DNA from: Plastoroseomonas hellenica
GTDB lineage: Bacteria > Pseudomonadota > Alphaproteobacteria > Acetobacterales > Acetobacteraceae
Length of the DNA: 64,000 bases
Direction of reading: 5' to 3'
Assembly: GCF_018129085.1 (NCBI RefSeq)
Contig: NZ_JAAGBB010000031.1
Span: 1-64,000 of the forward strand
How positions within the stretch are numbered: the first letter of the stretch is position 1; each line of letters opens with the position of its first letter. The position numbers and the translations under genes are program-made. The notes below the pieces were generated by a model. The model saw only the letters and a program-made list of their open reading frames with translations. It was not told where the DNA came from and did no database searches. Positions 26,612 through 36,214 of the stretch are shown one piece after another.

Positions 26612-27404
26612 GACCATGCCGCACGCCGAGGCAACGCCGTCCGGCGCCGCGCCGGACGCGGACAACCGCGAAGCGACGCCGGCGCGCGACGAATGCATCT
26701 TCTACCACGTCATCGATCTGCCTGACGAAGCCGCCACGCCGGGATCCTGGGATTTCCGGGACACTGAGGTCGAATACCACGGCGGCTTCGAGTTCGCCGG
26801 GAAGCGAGTGCTCGAAATCGGCACCGCGACAGGTTCGCATGCATTCTGGATGGAGCGCCAAGGCGCCGATGTGCTGCCTTACGATCTGACGCCGCGCCAC
26901 AGTTGGGACCTGCTCCCGGCACCCGTCCAGGACTCCCGCCAAGTCGACATGCGGATGCGGAAGCTGATCGGGGAGATCAACGCCGGCTTCCGGTACTGCC
27001 GAGACCGATTGGGCTCCAAGTTGTCGCTGCATGGCGGCACTGCGTATGATATCCCGACCGCGCTGGGCGAATTCGACGTCATCGTCTTCGCATCGGTGCT
27101 CCTGCATCTCCGTGATCCGATGGGCGCGCTGCAGCGCGCGGCCTGTCGGGCGAAGACGATCATCATCTGCGATCGCTACTGGCCGTCGCTGGACAATGCG
27201 CGACCAGACGCGCAGTTCGCGCCAAGGCTCGGAGATGAGCTTCCCTGGGGGGGCTGGACCTGGTGGTACGTCTCTCCCAAGGCCTACGAGGCCATGCTGC
27301 AGCTTCTTGGCTTCACCTCCTTTCGGACTACGGTTTCAGGCCATCTCCACATTCCGAGCCGCGATCGCATCGCCCTGTACACCCTGATCGCTTCTCGCTC
27401 CTGA
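26604..27404 (+). CDS. Class I SAM-dependent methyltransferase
   Basis: A methyltransferase of about 266 residues. Motif I is VLEIGTATGSHAFW, and a VIVFASVLLHLRDP segment marks motif IV. The start at ATG 26604 overlaps the FkbH stop by 8 bp; ATG 26616, preceded by GGATGAG, is an alternative. It forms an ACP-fkbH-methyltransferase operon, so the substrate may be the acylated product or a sugar of the same glycan. Confidence 0.82.
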   Translation: MDETMPHAEATPSGAAPDADNREATPARDECIFYHVIDLPDEAATPGSWDFRDTEVEYHGGFEFAGKRVLEIGTATGSHAFWMERQGADVLPYDLTPRHSWDLLPAPVQDSRQVDMRMRKLIGEINAGFRYCRDRLGSKLSLHGGTAYDIPTALGEFDVIVFASVLLHLRDPMGALQRAACRAKTIIICDRYWPSLDNARPDAQFAPRLGDELPWGGWTWWYVSPKAYEAMLQLLGFTSFRTTVSGHLHIPSRDRIALYTLIASRS

Positions 27405-27508
27405 CTCGCCCACCCGTCACCGCATGTCAGTCTGCTCAACGACCCTGCCGCCCGAGGAAACCCATTCGAGCGGACGAACCCGCCACGGGGTTTAGGGCTC
27501 TGCAGCGA

Positions 27509-30500
27509 TCAGCTGCGCCAGTCCGCGAGCATGAGGTTGGCAAAGCCTGTCGCCATGGTGTCGCCGCGCCAGCTGAGGGTGCCGCCCATGGCTTGCAGCA
27601 CATCGCGGTACGTCTCGTGCAGCGGGAGCGCGACCTCTGTCACGAGAGATTCCGAGAAGGCCGCCCGCATCTCGTACCGACCACGCACGACCACGAGCCG
27701 CGGTGGCGCGAAGACTATTGTCGCTGTCCCATCGGCAGCGATCGTCGGCAGGCGCTGCGTCAGCGTCGCCAGGCCCGCCGCGTCGGTCGCGTCGAGGATT
27801 GCAACCACACGCCCTGCGGTGTTCGGTGCGCTCGCCAGTTCTGCAACCGTCCATCCCTCGACCGCGGCTTCCGCCAGTTCCCGAGGCACGACGAGCAGGC
27901 CGCTGCCGCCAGGCAGCGGACGCTCGGCGGCCTCCAAAAGGAAGCGCACGTCCCGCAGAATGCCCGGTGTGCCCAGCGCGGCATCGTCATCCCCAGCCAT
28001 CGGGTCATGCCTCAGCACGCTCAGGCCGAGCTGCTGAAGAACGTCCCTCACAATCCCAGCGCCAACTCGGCGGGACGCGGTTCTCGCGACGAAGTAGAGA
28101 CCCGCCCAGCGGAGCCGATCCCAGAGATCCGGATCCGAGTAAAGGCGCTCCACCGCTCGCGCAAATCCGGCCGGGTCGTCCGCGATCAGGACCTCCTTGC
28201 CGTCGACCAGACCGATGCCTTCGGCGCCGATGCTTGTGGTCACGACCGGCAGGCCGTGTGCCATGGCGGTGAGGATCTTGCCCTTAACGCCGGCGCCATA
28301 GCGGAGCGGAACGACCATCACGCGAGCGGAGTGCAGAACTGGCGAGATGTTCTCAACGAACCCGACCACGCGAACGTTGCGGGAGGCGATGCGATTGAAT
28401 CTCGGTGGCGGATTGCTGCCGACCGCGTGGAAGACGAGATCCGGCATCCTCTGCAGCATGTCGGGCAAGATATCCGCGGTGAAATACTCAACCGCATCCA
28501 CATTCGGGTGGTGGCCATAACCACCAAGAAACGCGAGGTCGGTGCGATCCTCGAAGCGCTTCCCGGGCCCACGTGCGTCATAGACCCACGGAAAGGTCAC
28601 GACCTTTGCACCAGGCGCCAGGGCCGCAAGAACCTCCTTCTCGTGATGGGAGTGGACGATCGTCAGGTCGGTCGCGTTAACGATGCCAATCTCTCTCGCC
28701 CGTGTCGTCGCCGACGGAACACCGGCAGCTGCATTTCCCCTCAGCGCGGCTTCGCGCTCTTCGCGCAGGAAATGCAGGTCCGCGACATGGAAAATGATCT
28801 TGGCACCCGGCGCACGCTTCCGGACTAAATCGAGGTACGCCGATGCGGTTCTCTCTCTGAGGATGACGACTGCGTCGTATATATTCCCGCGCTGCTCCAG
28901 CAATTCGTCGACCGATTTGAACCAAGGATACAGCACGGATTCAATGCCCAGACCCGAAAGCAGGTCGGTATAATCCGGCATGTAGGTGAAGTTCGAACAC
29001 GGCACAAAGGTGATCTTGTAGCCGGCGTTGCGTAGCTCCCGCATCATTTCCAAAGTCGCGAGCGATCCGGCGTCCTTGTCCGGCTCCGGCGTTATCTGAT
29101 CGATGACCAGAATCTGTCCGAGGCGCGCGCGATCCGCGGCTCGCTCCGGCTCCTCGCCGTTCCTGCCCTGGCCGCTCAGGACCGGTGCCCAGCGCCGGGC
29201 GAGCTTGGTCAGGTTGATGGGCTGATGCTGCTTCGCACCACGGGTGATGTCAGTACCGGATGACACCCCTTCGAGATGGATGACCTCCGAGAGCGGCTGG
29301 TAGATCACGGCGAGGCCGAGCGCGCGCACTTTGAAGGCGAGATCTGCATCCTCCCCATAGGCGGGGGCGAACATCGCGTCGAAGCCGCGGAGCACGGTCA
29401 TGAGCGCGCGCGGAACCATGAGCGATGCACCCGAGCAGTAGTCGGCATGCCGCGCATAACAGAATTTTGGCGCTCCAGGATCACCGTCGCGGCCCCAATT
29501 CCAGGCGGAGAAATCGTCCCAGACGATCGCGCCGGCTTCCTGCAATCGGTCGCACGAAAACATCAACTTGGAGCCGGCCAGGCCCACATTCGGGTGCATC
29601 TCGAAGGTATTGACCAGCGCAGATAGCCAGGCCGGCTGCACGATCGTGTCGTTGTTCAGGAAGCAGAGATAGGTATGTCGAGCTGCGGCGGCCCCCGCAT
29701 TGCACGCACCGACGAAGCCGATATTGGCGGCATTTCGAATATAGACGATGTCCTCACGGGCAGTCAGTGTCTCCGCCGTCGCATCCGTCGACCCGTCATC
29801 AACGACGATGATCTCGTATTCTAGTTCCGCCGAATGGCGATGCACTGCGTCGAGGCACCGCAGGGTGTGCTCGATATGGTTGTGCACTGGTATGATGATC
29901 GAGACGCTGCGCCCGGGCATGATGTCGGGCGCGCCGCTGGCCGCGCGGGACAGAGCAAGGTAGCGATCACTGCGGATGCGCGGCTGGTTTGTCGGCGTGC
30001 CGGAGGCGTGACGGCCGGCCGGCGCAGGCGCGACACCAAGCCAGGGCAGGACACGGCGCCCAATCCAGAACTTCAGCGTAGCCCGATGCTGGGGCGGCAG
30101 CGGAAGAGCATGGAATCCAAGCTTGCCCATTCGAAGCACGAAATTCCGGCTCCTGCGCGTGGTGGTCGACAGTCCACTGCGCAGTTGCGGAGCGAGAACC
30201 GCGGCGCGGTTCTGCGCGGCCGCGGTGAGATTCCGACGCGCGCGGCGGAGACGCCCGCGCAGGCCGACCGCAGAGACGGCAAAAGGACTGCGCCCTAGGG
30301 ACTGGTCACCGCCCAGCGCATCGATCCTCGCCTGCATGGCATCGAGAACCTGCTGCCCCACGGTTCGCACCTCGGTCAGCTCAGCGTTGAGACGCTGGAT
30401 CTCCGCCATGGCCCGCTCACGATCCGACAGGATCTCGGCATTCAGCCGATCGATCTCGCTCTTGGCCACGCCGCGGTCCATCGCAACGAGCGCATTCAGG

Positions 30501-31486
30501 CGGTCGATTTCGGTAGAGCTGCGTCCACGATCGTTCGCCAGTAGCGCTTCGAGACGCTGAATTTCCCGACCTCGCCGCTGAAGCTCGGCCTCGCCTTCCG
30601 CCATCCGGCGTTCTGCCAGCGCTCGCTCCCGCTCGCGTTCAAGCTCCCGCTGACTGGCCGCCTCGAAGCGCTGGACCAACTCCGCCGTGCGGCGGCGCTC
30701 TCCGAGAAGTTCGGCCATGTGCCGCGCCGTGGTGACCTCGAGCGCGGCGGCGCTATGCCGGGCGGCAATTCGGGCGGCGAAGCCTTCCCCTAGTGCTTCG
30801 AACAGCTTCGCTTCCGGTCCTTCCGCGCCGAGCAGATCCAGAAGCTTCCGGAATGCGGGAGGGGCTTGCGCGCCGACACACAGAACTCCGAGCCCATGGC
30901 CATGAGAGAAATTATAGGACGGGCGCCCGGCGCTGATCTCCGCCCAAAAGCGATGCACGCCGAAATCGGCGCGCGTCACCATCGTGTCGTGGAACAGCAC
31001 CACGGCCCGCTCTGACAGGCGCCCTGCCCAGCATTCGAAATCGGCGCGCACCGCCTCGTAGGTGTGCAGCCCGTCGATATGAAGGAGGTCGATCGAGCCA
31101 GGTGCGAACTCTTCCACGGCTTCGTCGAAGCGCCGCCGGATCAGAACCGAAGCGGGTTCATGTCGGTGATGGCGCGCACGCAGTTCCGCCAGCACCCCCT
31201 CGCCGTCGTAGGTCCCGGCATGGGGATCGCCCTCCCAGCTGTCGATCCCGAAGGCGCACCCGCGTACCTCGAACCGCTCCATCGCGCGCACGAAGCTGAG
31301 ATAGGAATCGCCCTTGTGAACGCCGAGCTCGACGAACAGGGATGGTCGCAAGAAGTCCACCATCGTGTAAGCGAAGGGGATATGGCCGTGCCAGCTCGGG
31401 ACATCGGAAACCTGGTCCGCATCGGCGACCGAGGCGGCAGCGACGGCGCGCATGAACAGATCGCCGGCGTCCGTGTTGCTGGTCAT
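27509..31486 (-). CDS. Multidomain glycan enzyme: methyltransferase - coiled coil - GT2 - GT4 glycosyltransferases
   Basis: A 1325-residue fusion. Residues about 20-200 form a Methyltransf_24 domain (VELGVHKGDSYLSF, LLHIDGLHTYEAV). Residues about 250-390 are a long charged coiled coil with repeats of E-I-D/Q-R-L-N. Residues about 525-770 form a GT2 glycosyltransferase (VSIIIPVHNHIEHT, EIIVVDDGSTDAT, FLNNDTIV). Residues about 795-1150 form a GT4-type glycosyltransferase (RTDLAFLGGYGHHPNVDAV, VVPLRYGAGVKGKIL). The last 170 residues are an unassigned alpha/beta segment. Such proteins synthesise and modify extracellular glycans from the cytoplasmic side. No membrane helix is evident. It is convergent with the preceding methyltransferase and lies alone on this strand. 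Confidence 0.9.
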   Translation of the reverse strand: MTSNTDAGDLFMRAVAAASVADADQVSDVPSWHGHIPFAYTMVDFLRPSLFVELGVHKGDSYLSFVRAMERFEVRGCAFGIDSWEGDPHAGTYDGEGVLAELRARHHRHEPASVLIRRRFDEAVEEFAPGSIDLLHIDGLHTYEAVRADFECWAGRLSERAVVLFHDTMVTRADFGVHRFWAEISAGRPSYNFSHGHGLGVLCVGAQAPPAFRKLLDLLGAEGPEAKLFEALGEGFAARIAARHSAAALEVTTARHMAELLGERRRTAELVQRFEAASQRELERERERALAERRMAEGEAELQRRGREIQRLEALLANDRGRSSTEIDRLNALVAMDRGVAKSEIDRLNAEILSDRERAMAEIQRLNAELTEVRTVGQQVLDAMQARIDALGGDQSLGRSPFAVSAVGLRGRLRRARRNLTAAAQNRAAVLAPQLRSGLSTTTRRSRNFVLRMGKLGFHALPLPPQHRATLKFWIGRRVLPWLGVAPAPAGRHASGTPTNQPRIRSDRYLALSRAASGAPDIMPGRSVSIIIPVHNHIEHTLRCLDAVHRHSAELEYEIIVVDDGSTDATAETLTAREDIVYIRNAANIGFVGACNAGAAAARHTYLCFLNNDTIVQPAWLSALVNTFEMHPNVGLAGSKLMFSCDRLQEAGAIVWDDFSAWNWGRDGDPGAPKFCYARHADYCSGASLMVPRALMTVLRGFDAMFAPAYGEDADLAFKVRALGLAVIYQPLSEVIHLEGVSSGTDITRGAKQHQPINLTKLARRWAPVLSGQGRNGEEPERAADRARLGQILVIDQITPEPDKDAGSLATLEMMRELRNAGYKITFVPCSNFTYMPDYTDLLSGLGIESVLYPWFKSVDELLEQRGNIYDAVVILRERTASAYLDLVRKRAPGAKIIFHVADLHFLREEREAALRGNAAAGVPSATTRAREIGIVNATDLTIVHSHHEKEVLAALAPGAKVVTFPWVYDARGPGKRFEDRTDLAFLGGYGHHPNVDAVEYFTADILPDMLQRMPDLVFHAVGSNPPPRFNRIASRNVRVVGFVENISPVLHSARVMVVPLRYGAGVKGKILTAMAHGLPVVTTSIGAEGIGLVDGKEVLIADDPAGFARAVERLYSDPDLWDRLRWAGLYFVARTASRRVGAGIVRDVLQQLGLSVLRHDPMAGDDDAALGTPGILRDVRFLLEAAERPLPGGSGLLVVPRELAEAAVEGWTVAELASAPNTAGRVVAILDATDAAGLATLTQRLPTIAADGTATIVFAPPRLVVVRGRYEMRAAFSESLVTEVALPLHETYRDVLQAMGGTLSWRGDTMATGFANLMLADWRS

Positions 31487-31860
31487 TGCGGCACTCCCGG
31501 TGATCGCTTCAGCTGATGCAGCAGCGGCGCATTGGTTGTCCGAGCTTGGGGACGCGGCGCAAACACCGGTAGTCTCCGCCTCGCGGAAGCGCCGGTGCGC
31601 CCGCCATCAGCGGCGCTCTCGACCGTGCGGGCGAAGCGGCGGGGCCGATCGGCAGACGATGCCCCGGCTGCGGGTGTACCGGACCAGCGATCGCGACATC
31701 CCGCATCTGCGCACGTTCGATTCTCTGCAGTCCTGCAATTCGGAGGGTCCAGGCTAGGCCGTGCGTCGAAACGATGCCAGACTTTGACCGATGAGACGGT
31801 GAATAAGCGACCATCCATGGGCTGTCCAGCGGGCCGCTGCCGGAATCGCTGAGGCTGTGA
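31487..31860 (+). other. Divergent intergenic region
   Basis: This separates the large glycosyltransferase (minus) from the TylF-type methyltransferase (plus) and should hold both promoters. No protein-coding frame is convincing. GAGG at 7 nt before ATG 31861 serves as the downstream ribosome binding site. Confidence 0.5.
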
Positions 31861-32706
31861 ATGAGTGGAGAGGAGGATCGCTGGCTGACCCATCAGCGGA
31901 AGCTGTTGACGGAGTCCTCGGCGGAGATGCGCATGACAAACCCCGGCCCAAGCGCCTCGCCAACACGCCTCTACACTGATCTGCTGATCCGCTGCATCGC
32001 GAACACCATCTACCGGGACGCGCCGCAGGATCCCTGGTCTGGGAGCAGCTATTCGGACACCGTCCGGGCCGAGGGCCGCGACTGGCCGTCGCGCGCCCAC
32101 TCTATGATCGGCGTGAAGCGACTCGAGAATCTACGATGGGCGGTCGAGACGGTGATCCGCGAGGCCATCCCCGGCGACCTGATCGAGGCCGGCGTCTGGC
32201 GCGGTGGCGCCTGCATCCTGATGCGCGGGCTGCTCGCCGCACACGGGGAGGCCACACGGCAAGTGATCGTCGCGGATTCGTTCGAGGGACTGCCCTGCCC
32301 TGACCCCACCAGATTTCCGCAGGATACTGGCGACACGCATCATCAGTTCAGCGAGCTCGCTATTCCGGTCGATGAGGTGAAGGAGCACTTTGCGGCGTAC
32401 GGCCTTCTCGACGCGCAGGTGAAGTTCCTCAAAGGCTGGTTCCGGGACACCCTCCCCACGCTCAGGGGCCGGCGCTTCGCCCTCGTTCGACTTGATGGCG
32501 ACATGTACCAGTCAACGATGGAATCACTGGAGAACCTCTATGATCGCCTGTCGCCCGGTGGGTTCCTCATCGTGGACGATTACGGTGCCATCCCGGCCTG
32601 CAAAGCAGCGGTCGACGATTTCCGCGCAGCGCGCTGCATTGCGGAGCCGCTGCAATGGGTGGACTGGACGGGCGTGTGGTGGCGCCGGCCACGCGACGGC
32701 GCCTGA
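31861..32706 (+). CDS. TylF/MycF-family sugar O-methyltransferase
   Basis: A 281-residue TylF-type O-methyltransferase. Matching segments are GDLIEAGVWRGGACILMRG, VADSFEGLPCPDPTRFP, RLDGDMYQSTMESL and GGFLIVDDYG, the same blocks as in the gene at 23706. A GAGG box precedes ATG 31861; ATG 31927 is an alternative start. Its stop overlaps the ATG of the next gene (TGATG), so the two are coupled. It probably methylates a hydroxyl of a glycan sugar. Confidence 0.87.
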   Translation: MSGEEDRWLTHQRKLLTESSAEMRMTNPGPSASPTRLYTDLLIRCIANTIYRDAPQDPWSGSSYSDTVRAEGRDWPSRAHSMIGVKRLENLRWAVETVIREAIPGDLIEAGVWRGGACILMRGLLAAHGEATRQVIVADSFEGLPCPDPTRFPQDTGDTHHQFSELAIPVDEVKEHFAAYGLLDAQVKFLKGWFRDTLPTLRGRRFALVRLDGDMYQSTMESLENLYDRLSPGGFLIVDDYGAIPACKAAVDDFRAARCIAEPLQWVDWTGVWWRRPRDGA

Positions 32707-33386
32707 TGACGTCCGGGCGTTGCGCGGCAGCCATGGCGGATAGCCACTTCGGCGCAACAGCGCTGCCCCCGGACGTGATCAGGACGCTGCAGCAGGGGAT
32801 CATGAACTGGTCGTACCGCGGGCGCCCGACCTGGAAAAGCCCCATCGACCTCGCCCTCTACACGGACCTGCTCTGGGAATTGCGGCCCCGTACCATCCTC
32901 GAATTCGGGTCCAACCGTGGTGGAAGCGCTCTGTGGTTCGCGGATATGATGACGACTTATGGCGTCACCGACGGCCGTGTCTTCTCGCTCGACATCCATC
33001 CGGTCGACGATCTCGAGGATCCGCGAATTGTATTTGGGCATTGCGATGTGGCGCGCCCCCAAGATGCCCTCAGCATCGCGGATCTACGGAATCTTCCGAA
33101 GCCGCTGCTGGTGATTGATGACGCATCGCATGTCATGGAGCACGTCCTCTCCGTCCTGCGCTTTGTCGACAAGGCCCTGGTGGCAGGCGACTATCTGATC
33201 GTCGAGGACGGGATACTCACCCATCTGGGCTCGGATGAGCACTATCGCGGCGGGCCGTTGGCGGCCCTGCAGATCTTCCTCGCGGAATCTGGCATGCGCT
33301 ACGCTGTCGATCGGGCGCGCTGCGACGCCTTCGGTCGCAATGTCACCTGGAACCCCGAGGGCTATCTACGCTGCATCAGGGATTGA
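32706..33386 (+). CDS. Cephalosporin hydroxylase (CmcI)-family methyltransferase
   Basis: A 226-residue CmcI-like SAM-dependent protein, a family that includes rhamnosyl O-methyltransferases. Diagnostic pieces are SYRGRPTWKSPIDLALYTDL, ILEFGSNRGGSALWFA (SAM site), LVIDDASH and GDYLIVEDG. ATG 32706 overlaps the upstream stop; ATG 32733 is a possible later start. The product likely adds another methyl group to the same glycan. It is convergent with the methyltransferase ending at 33405. Confidence 0.85.
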   Translation: MTSGRCAAAMADSHFGATALPPDVIRTLQQGIMNWSYRGRPTWKSPIDLALYTDLLWELRPRTILEFGSNRGGSALWFADMMTTYGVTDGRVFSLDIHPVDDLEDPRIVFGHCDVARPQDALSIADLRNLPKPLLVIDDASHVMEHVLSVLRFVDKALVAGDYLIVEDGILTHLGSDEHYRGGPLAALQIFLAESGMRYAVDRARCDAFGRNVTWNPEGYLRCIRD

Positions 33387-33404
33387 GGAGCACTCCGAAT
33401 GGAG

Positions 33405-34271
33405 TCAGCGGACCGCATGGAACAGGCATTGCGGATCGCCGAGGTAGCCAAGGTCCCATGACCAATACAGATGGCAGGCAGCCTCGGAGAAACCCGCCAT
33501 GCGCATCGCGTCCAGGATGTCCCAGCCGAAATGCCGGAAGCAGAGGATCCCACCCTCCCGCAGCGGATCGCCATGATATTCGGGCTCCGCCAGATGCTCG
33601 ACCTCCCCGGCCGCGTCGATCCTCGCGCGCACCAGCGTCTCACTGAGGTCCATCCGGAACGGGAAGGAGGCGGTCAGATGCCCGCCGGGCCTCAGCACGC
33701 GGCGCAGTTCCCGCAGCCCGGCTCGATAGTCATGAACATGCTCCAGCACCTCGAAACACCCGACGAGGTCGAAGATTCCGTCGCTGAAGCTCAGCGCCGT
33801 GACGTCCTCATGGCGCAGGCCGCCGACATTGTGACCACCTGGCGGTGTGCCGTCGCGAAGGAACTCGCTGCCGACGAGGCAGTCCGAGCGTTGCCGCATC
33901 GCCGCGTAGAAGGGCGTTGCCTGCTCGGTCAGGTAGATGAGGCTGCTGCGCTGCAGGCCGGCTCTGGCCTGCATGAAGTGCAGCGCGGCGCGTAGGCGAT
34001 TGTTCAGTCCGCAGCGATCGCACACGAGGCGTTCGCGCCAGTTCGGTTCCTGGCGCCCATCGGGATGCGAGAACGCGGCGTGCCAGTCGCAGGTGAACCT
34101 GGCCCTATCACCGCAGAACGCACAGAAGCCCCAATAGTGAATGGCGTGCCCGGACTGCGCGAGATCGAGCTGGCGCTGCTGCCGGACGAGAAAAGTCTCA
34201 GCTAACGGCGCTGCCATGGCGCGGAATGCCGCTTCCGAAGCGAGCCGCACGGATTCGAACCCGACGCTCAT
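33405..34271 (-). CDS. Class I SAM methyltransferase with N-terminal four-cysteine zinc site
   Basis: A methyltransferase of about 288 residues. The N-terminal part has paired cysteines, CAFC and CDRC, separated by about 35 residues, suggesting a zinc knuckle, and the C-terminal part is a Methyltransf_11-like fold with LVGCFEVLEHVHDY and LRRVLRPGGHL. The start was placed at ATG 34271; an upstream ATG at 34361 would add a 30-residue arginine-rich tail. Relatives sit in polysaccharide loci, consistent with the neighbours. Substrate unknown. Confidence 0.82.
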   Translation of the reverse strand: MSVGFESVRLASEAAFRAMAAPLAETFLVRQQRQLDLAQSGHAIHYWGFCAFCGDRARFTCDWHAAFSHPDGRQEPNWRERLVCDRCGLNNRLRAALHFMQARAGLQRSSLIYLTEQATPFYAAMRQRSDCLVGSEFLRDGTPPGGHNVGGLRHEDVTALSFSDGIFDLVGCFEVLEHVHDYRAGLRELRRVLRPGGHLTASFPFRMDLSETLVRARIDAAGEVEHLAEPEYHGDPLREGGILCFRHFGWDILDAMRMAGFSEAACHLYWSWDLGYLGDPQCLFHAVR

Positions 34272-34894
34272 AGGGAGCGTCTGCCGGACGGATGCCAAGC
34301 CCGCCCCGGTGCCGCGGCGCAGACTGCGGCCCGCAGCGTAGCGCCCGCAGCGATCGCCCATGCGCTATCGCTCCGCCTTGCGCTGCCCATCCTCCGCTCG
34401 ATGCTCCTGGCTGGTTGATGCTGCTGCACAATGCGGCGTCACCCCAGGCTTGTCACTGGTCGTGCGGCTCCAACCAACCGGCTTTGGCCCACCATGCGCT
34501 ATCGCTGTGGGCGGAAGCAGCCTTCCTCCAGCTACGGCGCCGCGATCCACGCGATGGCGCATGCAGGGCTTTCCGCTGAGCAGACGTCCGGCGGCTTCTC
34601 TGCTCCGCATCTCCTGATCATTGCGGGACGTGCGGACGCCTGCCGCGAACGCCATCTGCCGGCGCCCCGCTCGTGAGCGTCTGACATCTCTCCACCATCG
34701 CTATGGCTGCTGAGCGCAGCATGCCGCATTCTGCGCGCGACGCCTTCAGCCAGTGGTCGAATGTCCTTAGGTTTCGCTTGCCTCGACCCGTCCGGTTCGT
34801 GCCCCGGCGAGGTTCCGAGAGAGCGAGATCGAACCCGCCAAGGGAGCCTCGCCTTGCCAGTGCCGACCAACGCCTTCCTCGACCGCATAGCCGC
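34272..34894 (+). other. Intergenic region with a 14-bp direct repeat
   Basis: No gene is convincing on either strand. The 14-mer CATGCGCTATCGCT occurs twice, at 34359-34372 and 34493-34506, 134 bp apart. The right part should contain the promoter of the DprE1-type operon. Confidence 0.45.
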
Positions 34895-36214
34895 ATGGTG
34901 ATGTGGCGATCCATCGAGCGGGCCGGTTGGGGCGGTGTCGCTGCCGAACGGATGGAGGCGGCTCGACCCGAGCGTATAGCCGCGCTGTTGGCGACCTTGC
35001 GGGAGCCAGGTGCGCGCGGATTGCTCGCGGTCGGCGCGGGTTGCAGCTATGGCGATGCCGGCCTCAACGGCGGCGGTCGGGTCCTACTCACCGAGCGTCT
35101 CGATCGGATCCTGGAATTCGACGCGCAGACCGGTCTCATGGTCGCCGAGCCCGGGGTTTCCGTGGCCGATGTCATCGCGCACTTTCTCCCGCAGGGCTGG
35201 TGCCTTCCCGTCGTGCCCGGCACCGGCAGCGTCAGCCTTGGCGGTGCGGTGGCAAGCGACGTGCATGGCAAGAACCAGCATCGCGTCGGCAACTTCGGCG
35301 ACCACGTTGCCTGGCTGGATCTTCTCGACGCCGACGGCAACGTCAGGCGCCTCGGGCCTGGTCAGCAGGGGGCGCTCTTCGCCGCCACGATCGGCGGGAT
35401 GGGGATGACCGGCGTTATCACGCGCATTGCCATCTTCCTGCAACGCATCCCGTCGAGCACGATGATGGTGCTCCGGGAAAAGGTCGCAAGCCTCGACGCC
35501 CTTATCGCATGCCTGGCGGAAAGGTCTTCCCGCTCGGAGTTCTCCGTTGCCTGGATCGACGGGCAAGCCGCCGACCCGGCGCTCGGCCGTGGGGTCGTCG
35601 AGAGCGCGGACTGGAGTGATGAGGATGCCCCTCCGCAGCCTGTCTCGCCATTTCGGGTTCCATTCACCCCACCCGCCTCCCTCGTCGTGCCACTCGTGAT
35701 GCGGCGCTTCAATCATCGCTATTGGCATGCGGTCCCTGACCGGCGAGCCGCGGTCCCTCGCCGGGCACAGGCTTTCTTCTTCCCTCTCGATCGCGTCGTT
35801 GGATGGAACCGTCTGTACGGACCGCGCGGCTTCCTGCAGTTCCAGTGCGTGGTCCGCGACGCCGCGGCGCTGGCACCCATGCTCCGGGCCTGCAGAGCGA
35901 TCAGCCCGACGCTTGTCGTACTGAAGGCGATGCAAGGCACAGGCCGGGGCCTGATGTCCTTCGGCATCACGGGCTGGAGCCTCGCGATGGATTTTCCGGC
36001 GGGGCCGGACACCATGGCATTGCTGCAGCGGCTGCATGCCCAGACGGCCGAGGCCGATGGACAGATCTATTTGGCCAAGGATATCGCCATGACCGCAGAG
36101 AATCTGCCGCGAATGTATCGCAAGCTGGACAGGTTCCGCGGCGCCCTCCGCGACGTGGACCCAAGGCTCTCTTGGCAGAGCAGCCTGTTCCGCAGACTGA
36201 AGCTGTTCCCATGA
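34895..36214 (+). CDS. dprE1: DprE1-like FAD-dependent polyprenyl-phosphoribose 2'-oxidase
   Basis: A 439-residue FAD-binding oxidoreductase of the VAO fold. The FAD domain shows the G-A-G-C-S-Y-G-D box, then GTGSVSLGGAVASDVHGKNQH and GGMGMTGVITR; the C terminus has IYLAKD and MYRKLDRFR blocks found in DprE1. In mycobacteria DprE1 oxidises decaprenyl-phosphoryl-ribose and DprE2 reduces the keto product to the arabinose isomer. The start at ATG 34895 was chosen because the conserved domain (SIERAGWGG) begins directly after it. The stop overlaps the next ATG (ATGA), giving tight coupling to a short-chain dehydrogenase. Confidence 0.87.
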   Translation: MVMWRSIERAGWGGVAAERMEAARPERIAALLATLREPGARGLLAVGAGCSYGDAGLNGGGRVLLTERLDRILEFDAQTGLMVAEPGVSVADVIAHFLPQGWCLPVVPGTGSVSLGGAVASDVHGKNQHRVGNFGDHVAWLDLLDADGNVRRLGPGQQGALFAATIGGMGMTGVITRIAIFLQRIPSSTMMVLREKVASLDALIACLAERSSRSEFSVAWIDGQAADPALGRGVVESADWSDEDAPPQPVSPFRVPFTPPASLVVPLVMRRFNHRYWHAVPDRRAAVPRRAQAFFFPLDRVVGWNRLYGPRGFLQFQCVVRDAAALAPMLRACRAISPTLVVLKAMQGTGRGLMSFGITGWSLAMDFPAGPDTMALLQRLHAQTAEADGQIYLAKDIAMTAENLPRMYRKLDRFRGALRDVDPRLSWQSSLFRRLKLFP

